Of a DNA stretch of 9,760 nucleotides, positions 1 to 6,347 are shown one piece after another. The DNA lies in assembly GCA_021767525.1 (NCBI GenBank), contig JAASTF010000102.1:1-9760 (forward strand), read 5' to 3'. Below the pieces are notes generated by a model that had not been told where the DNA came from, did not search any database, and saw nothing but the letters and a program-made list of their open reading frames with translations. The translations under genes were made by a program, and so were the position numbers. Source of the DNA: Paracoccaceae bacterium (GTDB taxonomy: Bacteria > Pseudomonadota > Alphaproteobacteria > Rhodobacterales > Rhodobacteraceae). The first letter of the stretch is position 1; the number at the start of each line of letters is the position of its first letter.

Positions 1-1553
1 ATGCAGACCTGATACAGGTTATCGCACCCGATGTCGGCGGCGCGTTCGGGGGCAAGGCCTCGATCTTTCCCGAGGACGTGATGACAGCCTTTGCCGCCCG
101 CGCGCTGGGCCGGCCTGTCAAGTGGACCGCGACCCGCTCGGACGAGTTCATGGCCGCGACGCAGGGCCGGGGCGCGGCCTCGTCCGGGGTTCTGGGATGC
201 GATGAAACGGGGCGGTTCACACGCCTTGCCGGGCAGTTCCGTTTCGATCTGGGCAGTTGGACCCCCTACAGCGCCTATGCGCCCGCCCGAAATGCCGGGC
301 GCATCCTGCCCGGGCCCTACGATGTCCCCGCGGTTACGGCCGATCTGGACGTCTGTTTCAGCGCGACCGCACCGATGAATATCTATCGCGGGGCAGGCCG
401 CCCCGAAGCGGCGATGCTGATCGAACGGCTGGTGGACAAGGCAGCGAATGCCGCAGGGCTGGACCCGCTGGACATCCGGCGCCGCAACTTGCGCGATGGC
501 CGTACGCCCGGAACGGCCGTGACCGGCGAATGGATCGACACCGGCGACTATGCGGCCTTGCTGGACGCGCTGGAAAACCGCGCGGATTACGCCCGAAAGC
601 GCGCGGTTCAGGCAGAGCGTCGCGCCGCGGGCGAGGTCGTGGGCATCGGCATCGCCCTCTACATCGAACCATGCGGCCAGGGTTGGGAAACCGCGCAAAT
701 CACGCTGCGGCCGGATGGCGCGTTCGCCGCGCAAACCGGAAGCTCGGCCCAGGGACAGGGGCGGCAGACCGCGTGGGCGCAGATCGTCGCCGATGCGTTG
801 GGTGTGCGGCCCGACCGTGTCACGATCGGCGAAGGCGATACAGCCGATTTGCCCAACGGGATCGGCGCTTTGGCAAGCCGGTCCACTGCGATAGGCGGCA
901 GCGCGATGATGCGTGCGGCGGAAAAGCTGCGCAGGCAGATTGCCACCGCACTTGGCGTTGACCATCTGGAAAGCGATCACACGGGCGTCTGGCTGGATGG
1001 CGCGCATCTGCGCTGGGACGAGGTTGCGAACAGGCTGCCCGCCGAGACCCGAGTGGTGGTCGAGACATTCACCGCGCCACACGAAGCATGGGCCAGCGGT
1101 GCCGCACTTGCGCAGGTCGCCATCGACCCCGACACCGGACGGACCACCGTGGAAGAAATCACCTGGATCGACGATGCCGGCCGGGTGGTGAACCAGATGC
1201 TTGTCGAAGGCCAGCTTCTGGGCGGCCTGGCACAGGGGCTGGGCTGCGTTCTGTCCGAGCGCGTGGCCTATGACCCCGACGGTCAATTGCTGACCGGAAG
1301 CCTGATGGATTACGCCGTGCCCCGTGCCAAGGACATGCCGCGCGCCATTCTGCTGGACAAGCTGCCCACCCCAAGCGCGGCCAATCCGCTGGGCGCCAAG
1401 GGTGTGGGCGAGGCCGGCTGCATCGCGGTGCCGCCCGCCGTTCTGAATGCTTTGCAGGACGCGATCCTGCCTTTCACCGATCAAGACCTGCCATTGCCCG
1501 CCACGCCGGAAATCCTGTGGCGCGCGATCAACAGCCCGAAGGAGGCGACATGA
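1..1553 (+). CDS. Molybdenum hydroxylase large subunit (xanthine dehydrogenase / form II CoxL-like), 5'-truncated
   Basis: This is the C-terminal part of a molybdopterin cytosine dinucleotide-type hydroxylase catalytic subunit, the family that hydroxylates N-heterocycles, aldehydes and purines with water-derived oxygen. The frame is open from base 3, so the gene begins before the window; the first in-frame ATG (78) lies inside the domain and is not a start. Visible signatures are DVGGAFGGK (bases 30-56, cofactor loop), IYRGAGRPE (381-407, the YRGAGR form of 'form II' CoxL-like proteins, not the AYxCSFR of true CO dehydrogenase), a QGQG stretch near 755-766, and GVGEAG (1401-1418), whose Glu is the expected catalytic base. 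The C-terminus looks intact, ending at TGA 1551-1553, which overlaps the next start by ATGA. The FAD and 2Fe-2S partner subunits are not seen and may lie upstream. The family call is firm. The substrate is unknown; context favours an aromatic N-heterocycle. Confidence 0.93.
   Translation, partial: ADLIQVIAPDVGGAFGGKASIFPEDVMTAFAARALGRPVKWTATRSDEFMAATQGRGAASSGVLGCDETGRFTRLAGQFRFDLGSWTPYSAYAPARNAGRILPGPYDVPAVTADLDVCFSATAPMNIYRGAGRPEAAMLIERLVDKAANAAGLDPLDIRRRNLRDGRTPGTAVTGEWIDTGDYAALLDALENRADYARKRAVQAERRAAGEVVGIGIALYIEPCGQGWETAQITLRPDGAFAAQTGSSAQGQGRQTAWAQIVADALGVRPDRVTIGEGDTADLPNGIGALASRSTAIGGSAMMRAAEKLRRQIATALGVDHLESDHTGVWLDGAHLRWDEVANRLPAETRVVVETFTAPHEAWASGAALAQVAIDPDTGRTTVEEITWIDDAGRVVNQMLVEGQLLGGLAQGLGCVLSERVAYDPDGQLLTGSLMDYAVPRAKDMPRAILLDKLPTPSAANPLGAKGVGEAGCIAVPPAVLNALQDAILPFTDQDLPLPATPEILWRAINSPKEAT
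1541..1545 (+). promoter_or_regulatory. Ribosome binding site GGAGG deciding the start of the DapA-like gene
   Basis: GGAGG sits four bases before the ATG at 1550, inside the end of the upstream gene. It supports the ATGA-overlap start over the in-frame upstream ATG at 1517, which has no comparable site. Confidence 0.75.
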
Positions 1554-2503
1554 AGTATTCCCGCAAGGACGCCAAATCCCATTCCCGCGCAACGATGCGC
1601 GGCATCTGGGCTGCCGCGCTGATGCCGTTCCGCGCCGATGGCGCGATGGACGAGGACGGATTTCGCGCGAACATGGCGCATTGGATCGACGATCTCGGGA
1701 TCGACGGCTTCTTCATCGCCGGCAAGCAGGGCGAGTTCTTTTCGATGTCGCTGGAGGAGCGCAAGCGCTGCTTCGACCTTGCGGTGGAATGTGCGGGCGA
1801 CAAGGCGCAGACGATCATGTCCTGTTCCGATCAGAACATGGATGTCGTGATCGACCTCGCGCGCCACGCGCAGGCCTGCGGCGCCGATTACATCGTCGTG
1901 CACGCCCCGGTCCTGCATTTCCTGAAAGAACAGGATGAAACGCTGATCCGCTACTATGAAACCATCGCCGAAAAGGTCGATATCGGCATTGCGCTCTGGT
2001 CGCATCCCGACAGCGGATACCTGATGTCACCCGAGCTGTGCGCGCGGCTGGCCGAGATCGAAACCGTGGTCGCGATCAAGTATTCGGTGCCGCGCGACAT
2101 GTACAAACGCCTGACCGAACTGGCCGGTGACAAAATTCTGGTATCGACCGCCAGCGAAGAGGAGTGGCTGGACAACATCCTCGAACTGGGTTGGCAGCTC
2201 TACCTGTGTTCGTCGCCGCCCTATCTGATCCAGACCGCGCAGGACCGCCGGATGAAGGAATACACCGATCTGGCGATGGCCGGTCAGGCCGATGCCGCGC
2301 GCAAGGTCTGGGACAGCCTGCAACCGGTGCGCCAGGCGCTGAAATCCACGCGCCCGGCGGAAAAACCGCATGCGCATCAGAAATACTGGCAAGAGTTGCT
2401 GGGCCAGACCGGCGGGCATGTGCGCGCGCCCATGCTGGAACTGACCGACGAGGAAAAAGCCGCGACTCGCGCGGCCTTCGAAAATTGCGGGCTCAAGGTG
2501 TGA
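1550..2503 (+). CDS. DapA-family (dihydrodipicolinate synthase / N-acetylneuraminate lyase superfamily) class I aldolase-like protein with altered active site
   Basis: A 317-residue protein of the usual length for the DapA/NanA TIM-barrel superfamily, whose members form a Schiff base with a 2-oxo acid and do aldol, hydratase-aldolase, dehydratase or decarboxylating chemistry. The Schiff-base lysine is probably K177 in VVAIKYS. Two hallmarks of true DapA are changed. The GTTGE loop reads GKQGE (58-62), and the LYNxP motif carrying the catalytic tyrosine reads LWSHP (149-153), putting a tryptophan (W150) there. Lysine biosynthesis is therefore unlikely. The start at 1550 has a GGAGG site and overlaps the Mo-hydroxylase stop, implying translational coupling. 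The downstream neighbour (54-base gap) is a ring-cleavage dioxygenase, so a step in breakdown of a ring-opened 2-oxo acid is a reasonable guess. The family assignment is strong; the reaction is unknown. Confidence 0.88.
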   Translation: MKYSRKDAKSHSRATMRGIWAAALMPFRADGAMDEDGFRANMAHWIDDLGIDGFFIAGKQGEFFSMSLEERKRCFDLAVECAGDKAQTIMSCSDQNMDVVIDLARHAQACGADYIVVHAPVLHFLKEQDETLIRYYETIAEKVDIGIALWSHPDSGYLMSPELCARLAEIETVVAIKYSVPRDMYKRLTELAGDKILVSTASEEEWLDNILELGWQLYLCSSPPYLIQTAQDRRMKEYTDLAMAGQADAARKVWDSLQPVRQALKSTRPAEKPHAHQKYWQELLGQTGGHVRAPMLELTDEEKAATRAAFENCGLKV

Positions 2504-2542
2504 CAGGGCCTGCGAGTTATGAAACAGTGAAATCAACACGAT

Positions 2543-2549
2543 AAGGGAG
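2543..2549 (+). promoter_or_regulatory. Ribosome binding site of the 3-HAO gene
   Basis: A purine-rich AAGGGAG lies about seven bases before the ATG at 2557. The 53-base gap after the DapA-like gene contains no convincing terminator, so the two genes are probably cotranscribed. Confidence 0.6.
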
Positions 2550-2556
2550 ACGCGAT

Positions 2557-3105
2557 ATGGCCCGTCTGGCTGCGTTCAATTTCAAGAAATGGATCGACGA
2601 GCATCAGCACCTTCTTAAGCCGCCCGTCGGCAACAAGATGGTCTTTGAAGACAGCGACCTGATGGTGACGGTCGTCGGTGGCCCCAATAAGCGCACCGAT
2701 TATCACGACGACCCGGTGGAAGAGTTCTTTTACCAGCTCAAGGGCGACATGCTGCTGAAAATCCACGATACGGAAAGCGGCGAGTTCTACGATGTGCCGA
2801 TCCGCGAAGGCGACGTGTTCCTGCTGCCACCGCATATCCGCCATTCGCCGCAACGTCCGCAGGAAGGGTCTGTCGGGCTGGTGATCGAACCCAAGCGGCC
2901 CGAGGGCGCGCTGGACGCGATCGAATGGTATTGCTTCGACTGCGGAACGCGCGTGCACCGCGCCGAGGTGGATCTTGTGTCGATCGTCGATGACCTGCCG
3001 CCGATCTATCAGGCGTTTTATGCAGACGAAGAGGCGCGCACCTGCCCGAAATGCGGTACGGTTCATCCCGGAAAGGAACCGCCGGAGGGTTGGGTCAAGC
3101 TGTGA
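2557..3105 (+). CDS. nbaC: 3-hydroxyanthranilate 3,4-dioxygenase
   Basis: A cytoplasmic cupin-fold extradiol-type dioxygenase that opens 3-hydroxyanthranilate with O2 to 2-amino-3-carboxymuconate semialdehyde, which can close to quinolinate or be degraded. The 182 residues match bacterial family members. By comparison with the Cupriavidus enzyme (from memory, offset of about one), the iron ligands are H50, E56 and H96, and the substrate-binding residues are R46, R100 and E111. HDDPVEEFFY (50-59) and HSPQRP (96-101) are textbook motifs. The C-terminal rubredoxin-like iron site of bacterial 3-HAO is intact as CFDC (126-129) and CPKC (163-166). The gene follows an aldolase-like gene and precedes an importer; no kynureninase, aminocarboxymuconate-semialdehyde decarboxylase or nadC is seen, so catabolism is favoured over NAD synthesis. 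The enzyme identity is firm. The symbol follows the 2-nitrobenzoate pathway name; kynurenine-pathway annotators use haaO. Confidence 0.94.
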   Translation: MARLAAFNFKKWIDEHQHLLKPPVGNKMVFEDSDLMVTVVGGPNKRTDYHDDPVEEFFYQLKGDMLLKIHDTESGEFYDVPIREGDVFLLPPHIRHSPQRPQEGSVGLVIEPKRPEGALDAIEWYCFDCGTRVHRAEVDLVSIVDDLPPIYQAFYADEEARTCPKCGTVHPGKEPPEGWVKL

Positions 3106-3112
3106 GAGATAT

Positions 3113-3134
3113 TTTAGGCTTGAAGTTTATTCGG
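3113..3134 (+). repeat. Direct repeat copy 1 (22 bp)
   Basis: It begins with TTTAGGCTTGAA and ends with ATTCGG. It matches the second copy at 19 of 22 positions, with a 27-base start-to-start distance. It could be half of an operator, or a trace of tandem duplication next to a lost tRNA. Confidence 0.7.
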
Positions 3135-3139
3135 ATTAC

Positions 3140-3161
3140 TTTAGGCTTGAAATAAATTCGG
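3140..3161 (+). repeat. Direct repeat copy 2 (22 bp)
   Basis: It shares the exact TTTAGGCTTGAA start and ATTCGG end with the first copy, with three mismatches between. Its last three bases run into the T-arm-like stem-loop, whereas copy 1 has no such stem after it. Confidence 0.7.
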
Positions 3162-3175
3162 GGATTCGAACCCCG
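3159..3175 (-). other. tRNA T-arm-like stem-loop, possible tRNA remnant or attachment-site scar
   Basis: Read on the minus strand, this is a perfect 5-bp stem CGGGG/CCCCG closing a 7-base loop TTCGAAT. That is precisely the size and consensus of a tRNA T-arm (T-psi-C-R-A-N-Y loop). No D-arm, anticodon arm or pairing acceptor strand is found in the next 60 bases on that strand, and no CCA follows where the acceptor should end, so it is not a functional tRNA gene. It could be the 3' fragment of a tRNA left by integration or deletion, or a chance hairpin serving as a regulatory palindrome. Confidence 0.45.
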
Positions 3176-3206
3176 CATGTATCAGGGTCAAAAAGGCCCG
3201 AAAAAC

Positions 3207-3212
3207 AGGGAG
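3207..3212 (+). promoter_or_regulatory. Ribosome binding site of the binding-protein gene
   Basis: AGGGAG sits six bases before the ATG at 3219. With the signal peptide that starts exactly there, it rules out the longer in-frame start at 3177, which would place charged residues before the signal sequence. Confidence 0.75.
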
Positions 3213-3218
3213 AAAGAC

Positions 3219-4388
3219 ATGAAACTAAGCTCTGTCATCAAGGCAAGCGTTGTTGCCGCCTTTGCCGCCGCCACCCCGGCGCTGGCCGAGGACGCATTGA
3301 AGATCGGCGTGATCACCACGCTGTCCGGGCCCGCAGGGTATCTTGGGCAGGATGTGCGCGACGGCCTGCAACTGGCCATCGACATGGAAGGCGGCAAGCT
3401 GGGCGGCGTGCCCGTGGAACTGGTGGTCGAAGATGACGGGCTCAAGCCCGGCAACGGCCGCCAGATCGCCGAGAAGTACATGAATGACGAAGGCATCAAG
3501 CTGCTGACTGGCATCATCTTCTCGAACGTGGCCGGTGCGACCGTACCCGACATCGTCGATAATGGCGCCATCTATATCAGCCCCAACGCGGGTCCGTCGA
3601 ACCTGGCCGGCAAGGGCTGCCACGAGAACTATTTCGTGGTCAGCTGGCAGAACGACGCCCTGCACGAAGCCGCGGGTGCCGCAGCCAAGAAGCTGGGCTA
3701 TACCAAGGCCTTTGCTCTGGCGCCCAACTACCAGGCGGGCAAGGACGCGATCGCGGGCTTCAAGCGCACCTTCGGCGGCGAAATCCTGGGCGAGGTCTAC
3801 ACCCAGCTTGGCCAGACCGATTATTCGGCTGAAATGGCGCAGATCCGTGCCGCGAACCCCGAAGTGGTGTTCCAGTTCCACCCCGGCGGGATGGGCATCG
3901 CGTTCCTGCGCCAATACCAGCAGGCGGGCCTTCTGGGCACGATCCCGATGGTCCTTTCCGAACCCTCGACCGATGCAGTGGTGTTGAACGCCGTGGGCGA
4001 GGCCGCCATCGGCATCACCGCGACCGCGCATTGGAACCGTGACTTCGACAACGAGTCGAACAAGGCCTTCGTTGCCGCATGGGACGAAAAATACGACCGT
4101 CCGATCACCTATTACGCGTCGCAAGGCTATGATACCGGCCTGCTGATCGCATCGGCGCTGCGCCAGACCGGTGGCGTGGACGATATCGACGCCCTGCGCG
4201 AAGCCATCCGCAAGGCCGATTTCGCGTCGGTCCGCGGCGAGTTCAAGTTCGGCAAGAACCAGCACCCGGTGCATAACTGGTACCAGCTGGACATCGTCGC
4301 AGGCGATGACGGCAAGCCGGTGGCCGTGACCAAGGAAGTGCTGCTTGAAAACTACGGCGACTCCTACGCCGATCAGTGCGAAATGTAA
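3219..4388 (+). CDS. Periplasmic substrate-binding protein of a branched-chain amino acid-type (HAAT) ABC importer
   Basis: A 389-residue type I periplasmic binding protein (Peripla_BP_6/LivJ-like) that captures substrate for the permease and ATPase genes downstream. A classical Sec signal peptide covers residues 1-23, with lysines at 2 and 8, an Ala/Val-rich core and an ALA|ED cleavage site. The mature protein opens with LKIGVITTLSGPAGYLG, the usual first strand and substrate loop of the family. Two cysteines, C134 and C387 near the C-terminus (QCEM), may form a disulfide in the periplasm. Family members carry branched-chain amino acids, urea, amides or aromatic acids, and specificity cannot be read from the sequence. 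The enclosing catabolic genes suggest an aromatic or N-containing ligand. The start is fixed by the ribosome site at 3207 and the signal peptide. A strong hairpin follows the stop, as is common where binding protein is made in excess. Confidence 0.93.
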   Translation: MKLSSVIKASVVAAFAAATPALAEDALKIGVITTLSGPAGYLGQDVRDGLQLAIDMEGGKLGGVPVELVVEDDGLKPGNGRQIAEKYMNDEGIKLLTGIIFSNVAGATVPDIVDNGAIYISPNAGPSNLAGKGCHENYFVVSWQNDALHEAAGAAAKKLGYTKAFALAPNYQAGKDAIAGFKRTFGGEILGEVYTQLGQTDYSAEMAQIRAANPEVVFQFHPGGMGIAFLRQYQQAGLLGTIPMVLSEPSTDAVVLNAVGEAAIGITATAHWNRDFDNESNKAFVAAWDEKYDRPITYYASQGYDTGLLIASALRQTGGVDDIDALREAIRKADFASVRGEFKFGKNQHPVHNWYQLDIVAGDDGKPVAVTKEVLLENYGDSYADQCEM

Positions 4389-4395
4389 GCACGCT

Positions 4396-4420
4396 GGCCC
4401 CGGCCCTTGCGGCCGGGGCC
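4396..4420 (+). terminator. Strong GC hairpin between binding-protein and permease genes (attenuator or mRNA-stabilising element)
   Basis: GGCCCCGGCC (4396-4405) and GGCCGGGGCC (4411-4420) form a perfect 10-bp stem with a CTTGC loop, eight bases after the stop codon. No clear U-tract follows (only CCCTTTCC), so it is unlikely to be a full intrinsic terminator. It more likely causes partial termination or protects the upstream message from 3' decay, raising binding protein over membrane subunits. Confidence 0.7.
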
Positions 4421-4456
4421 TGACCCTTTCCACCAGTCCACACGCGGGAGGCAGGC

Positions 4457-5371
4457 ATGATCCTGATCCTCGAGCAGCTTCTGAACGGGCTGCAATACGG
4501 TGTCATGCTGTTTCTGCTGGCCGCCGGTCTGACGCTGATCTTCGGGATCATGGGCGTGATCAACCTGGCCCATGGCTCGCTCTACATGATCGGGGCCTTT
4601 GCCGGCACATGGGTGGCCACGACCACGGGCAGTTTCTGGCTGGGCATTCCCGCAGGGCTGATCGCGGCGGCGCTGGTCGGTTTCCTGGTCGAAGCGACGG
4701 TGATCCGCAAGCTTTATGCCCGCGACCACCTCGACCAGGTTCTGGCGACCTTTGCCCTGATCCTGATCTTCAACCAGATGATCATCCTGATCTTCGGCCG
4801 TCAGCCGATTTTCACCCCGCTGCCCGAGGTGTTCTATGGCTCGATCGAGATCATACCGGGCCTGTTCTACCCACCTTACCGGCTGCTTATCATCGCGGTG
4901 GGTCTGCTGGTGGCTGTCGGTCTGTATTTCCTGATCAACCGCACCCGCGTGGGCATGCTTGTCCGCGCCGGATCGACCAACCGCGACATGGTGCGCGCGC
5001 TGGGTGTCGATGTGCGGCTGCTTTACACCGTCGTCTTCGGGCTTGGCGCGCTGCTGGCCGGGTTGGCGGGCTACATGACCGGCCCGATCCTGGCCGTTCA
5101 GGTCGGCATGGGTGAGGACATCCTGCTGGCCACCTTCGTCGTCGTCGTGATCGGCGGTGTCGGGTCGATCAAGGGCGCCTTCGTCGCGGGGATCGGGCTG
5201 GGCGTGGTTGATACGATGCTGCGCGCGTTTCTGCCCACGATCCTGCGCGGGTTCATGGCGCCGTCCGATGCGGATGCGATCGGCGCGTCGGTGTCCTCGA
5301 TGGGGATTTTCCTGCTGATGGCAATCGTTCTTCTTATCCGGCCCAAGGGCCTCTTTGCGGCAGGGGGCTGA
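4457..5371 (+). CDS. livH: LivH-type permease subunit of HAAT ABC importer
   Basis: A 304-residue inner-membrane permease that pairs with the LivM-type subunit to form the transport channel. The sequence is mostly hydrophobic with about eight membrane segments. It begins with the family-typical LLNGLQYGVMLFLLAAGLT region and the NLAHG motif (36-40). The loop around residues 176-186 (RDMVRALGVDV) fits the cytoplasmic EAA-like coupling loop that contacts the ATPase. It ends with the usual LLIRPKGLF. A GGGAGG site (4446-4451) precedes the ATG by five bases. The gene lies 68 bases after the binding-protein stop, beyond the hairpin, and four bases before the next gene. The symbol is by family and order; the true substrate may not be a branched-chain amino acid. 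Confidence 0.93.
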   Translation: MILILEQLLNGLQYGVMLFLLAAGLTLIFGIMGVINLAHGSLYMIGAFAGTWVATTTGSFWLGIPAGLIAAALVGFLVEATVIRKLYARDHLDQVLATFALILIFNQMIILIFGRQPIFTPLPEVFYGSIEIIPGLFYPPYRLLIIAVGLLVAVGLYFLINRTRVGMLVRAGSTNRDMVRALGVDVRLLYTVVFGLGALLAGLAGYMTGPILAVQVGMGEDILLATFVVVVIGGVGSIKGAFVAGIGLGVVDTMLRAFLPTILRGFMAPSDADAIGASVSSMGIFLLMAIVLLIRPKGLFAAGG

Positions 5372-5375
5372 GGAT

Positions 5376-6347
5376 ATGCGCAAACTGATCCTTCCGGTCC
5401 TGCTGATCGCGATCTTCGCTCTGATGCCGCTCATCGCCGAGCTTGTCGGCAAGAACGCCCTGATGACGCTGTCGGCACGCATCCTGATGTATGCGATGGC
5501 GGCGGCCAGCCTGAACCTGATCCTGGGCTATGGCGGCATGGTGTCCTTCGGGCACGCCGCCTATTTCGGGGTCGGTGCCTATGTCGTCGGCATACTCTAT
5601 TCGCACTGGATGTCCGAGGTGCCGATCTTCGGCCTGTTCCCCGGCAGCAACCAGCTGCTTGTGACCCTGCCGATCGCAATGATCGTATCCGGCCTTGCCG
5701 CTCTTTTGATCGGGGCCTTGTCGCTGCGCACCGGGGGCGTGCAGTTCATCATGATCACGCTGGCCTTTGCGCAGATGATCTTTTTCCTGTTCGTGTCGTT
5801 GACCGCCTATGGCGGCGAGGATGGCATCATCATCCGCCGCGCCAACGCAGTGCCTGGCCTGAACATGCGCGACAAGACCACCGTGTATTACGTGATCCTT
5901 GTCGTGGCGGTGCTGTATTTCGCCTGGCTTTGGCGGGTGGTCAATTCGTCCTTCGGGCAGGTTTTGAAAGGCATCCGCCAGAACGAACGCCGGATGGAGG
6001 CGATGGGCATCGCGACCTTCCGCTACAAACTCTATGCCTTTGTGCTGGCGGGCATGGGCGCCGGGCTGGCCGGGGCCTTGATGGCGAATTTCCTGCGCTT
6101 CACCAGCCCCGACATGATGCATTGGACCAAGTCGGGCGAGCTGATCATCATGGTGATCCTGGGTGGTCTGGGCACGTTTTTCGGCCCGATCCTGGGGGCG
6201 GCGGCCTTTCTGATCCTGGAATTCTACCTGGCCGACTGGACCGAGCATTGGCAACTGGGCCTGGGCATCATCCTGCTGCTGGTGGTGCTGTTCACCAAGG
6301 GCGGTATCCTTGGGGCGGTCGACCGTCTGAAAGGGGGCCGCCAATGA
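5376..6347 (+). CDS. livM: LivM-type permease subunit of HAAT ABC importer
   Basis: A 323-residue inner-membrane permease, partner of the LivH-type subunit. The family signature GYGGMVSFGHAAYFG lies at 51-65. The cytoplasmic coupling loop reads GIRQNERRMEAMGI (199-212), matching the LivM consensus closely. Several long hydrophobic spans are visible, including 3-23, 35-52, 97-118, 124-143, 170-187 and the 220-240 region. The length is at the short end for LivM; E. coli LivM is longer at its N-terminus. The chosen ATG lies four bases after the LivH stop, with G-rich sequence at 5363-5374 as ribosome site; an in-frame ATG at 5355 inside livH is less likely. The end overlaps the first ATPase gene by ATGA. 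Confidence 0.92.
   Translation: MRKLILPVLLIAIFALMPLIAELVGKNALMTLSARILMYAMAAASLNLILGYGGMVSFGHAAYFGVGAYVVGILYSHWMSEVPIFGLFPGSNQLLVTLPIAMIVSGLAALLIGALSLRTGGVQFIMITLAFAQMIFFLFVSLTAYGGEDGIIIRRANAVPGLNMRDKTTVYYVILVVAVLYFAWLWRVVNSSFGQVLKGIRQNERRMEAMGIATFRYKLYAFVLAGMGAGLAGALMANFLRFTSPDMMHWTKSGELIIMVILGGLGTFFGPILGAAAFLILEFYLADWTEHWQLGLGIILLLVVLFTKGGILGAVDRLKGGRQ

Larger units (their letters stand above)
3106..3218. promoter_or_regulatory. AT-rich gap upstream of the binding-protein gene, probable promoter/operator region
   Basis: This 113-base gap is the longest non-coding stretch in the window. Its first 55 bases are clearly AT-rich against the GC-rich genes on both sides. It holds two direct repeats, a tRNA T-arm-like stem-loop and the ribosome binding site of the next gene. 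A weak sigma70-like pair can be drawn (TTGAAG at 3120-3125, TAGGCT at 3142-3147, 16-base spacing) but matches consensus poorly. It is the natural place for a separate promoter or regulator site for the transport genes, which is inference. Confidence 0.4.

Noticed and set aside
257..961. Alternative + strand open frames inside the Mo hydroxylase gene
   Set aside because: They are Arg/Pro/Gly-rich shadow translations without domains, overlapping a gene whose motifs run through the main frame.
1517..1549. Upstream in-frame ATG at 1517 as start of the DapA-like gene
   Set aside because: The ATG at 1550 has a GGAGG site at the right distance and an ATGA overlap, and the added 11 residues do not resemble the family N-terminus.
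3113..3161. Short CRISPR array
   Set aside because: There are only two imperfect copies, separated by five bases, with no spacer-length unit and no cas genes.
3159..3230. Complete tRNA gene on the minus strand
   Set aside because: Only the T-arm is present. No anticodon arm, D-arm or complementary acceptor strand could be found at the required distances.
3225..4433. Long minus-strand open frame (about 400 codons) opposite the binding-protein gene
   Set aside because: It is a codon-bias shadow of a GC-rich gene. The + strand protein has a signal peptide, ribosome site and clear family, while the minus translation shows no recognisable domain.
4389..4456. Operon-ending intrinsic terminator after the binding-protein gene
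   Set aside because: The hairpin lacks a U-tract, and the cognate permease and ATPase genes follow immediately on the same strand.
4373..6344. Two long minus-strand open frames (4373-5482 and 5334-6344) opposite livH and livM
   Set aside because: Their translations are rich in Asp, His, Gln and Arg, as expected when hydrophobic-codon genes are read in antisense. No domains or ribosome sites support them.
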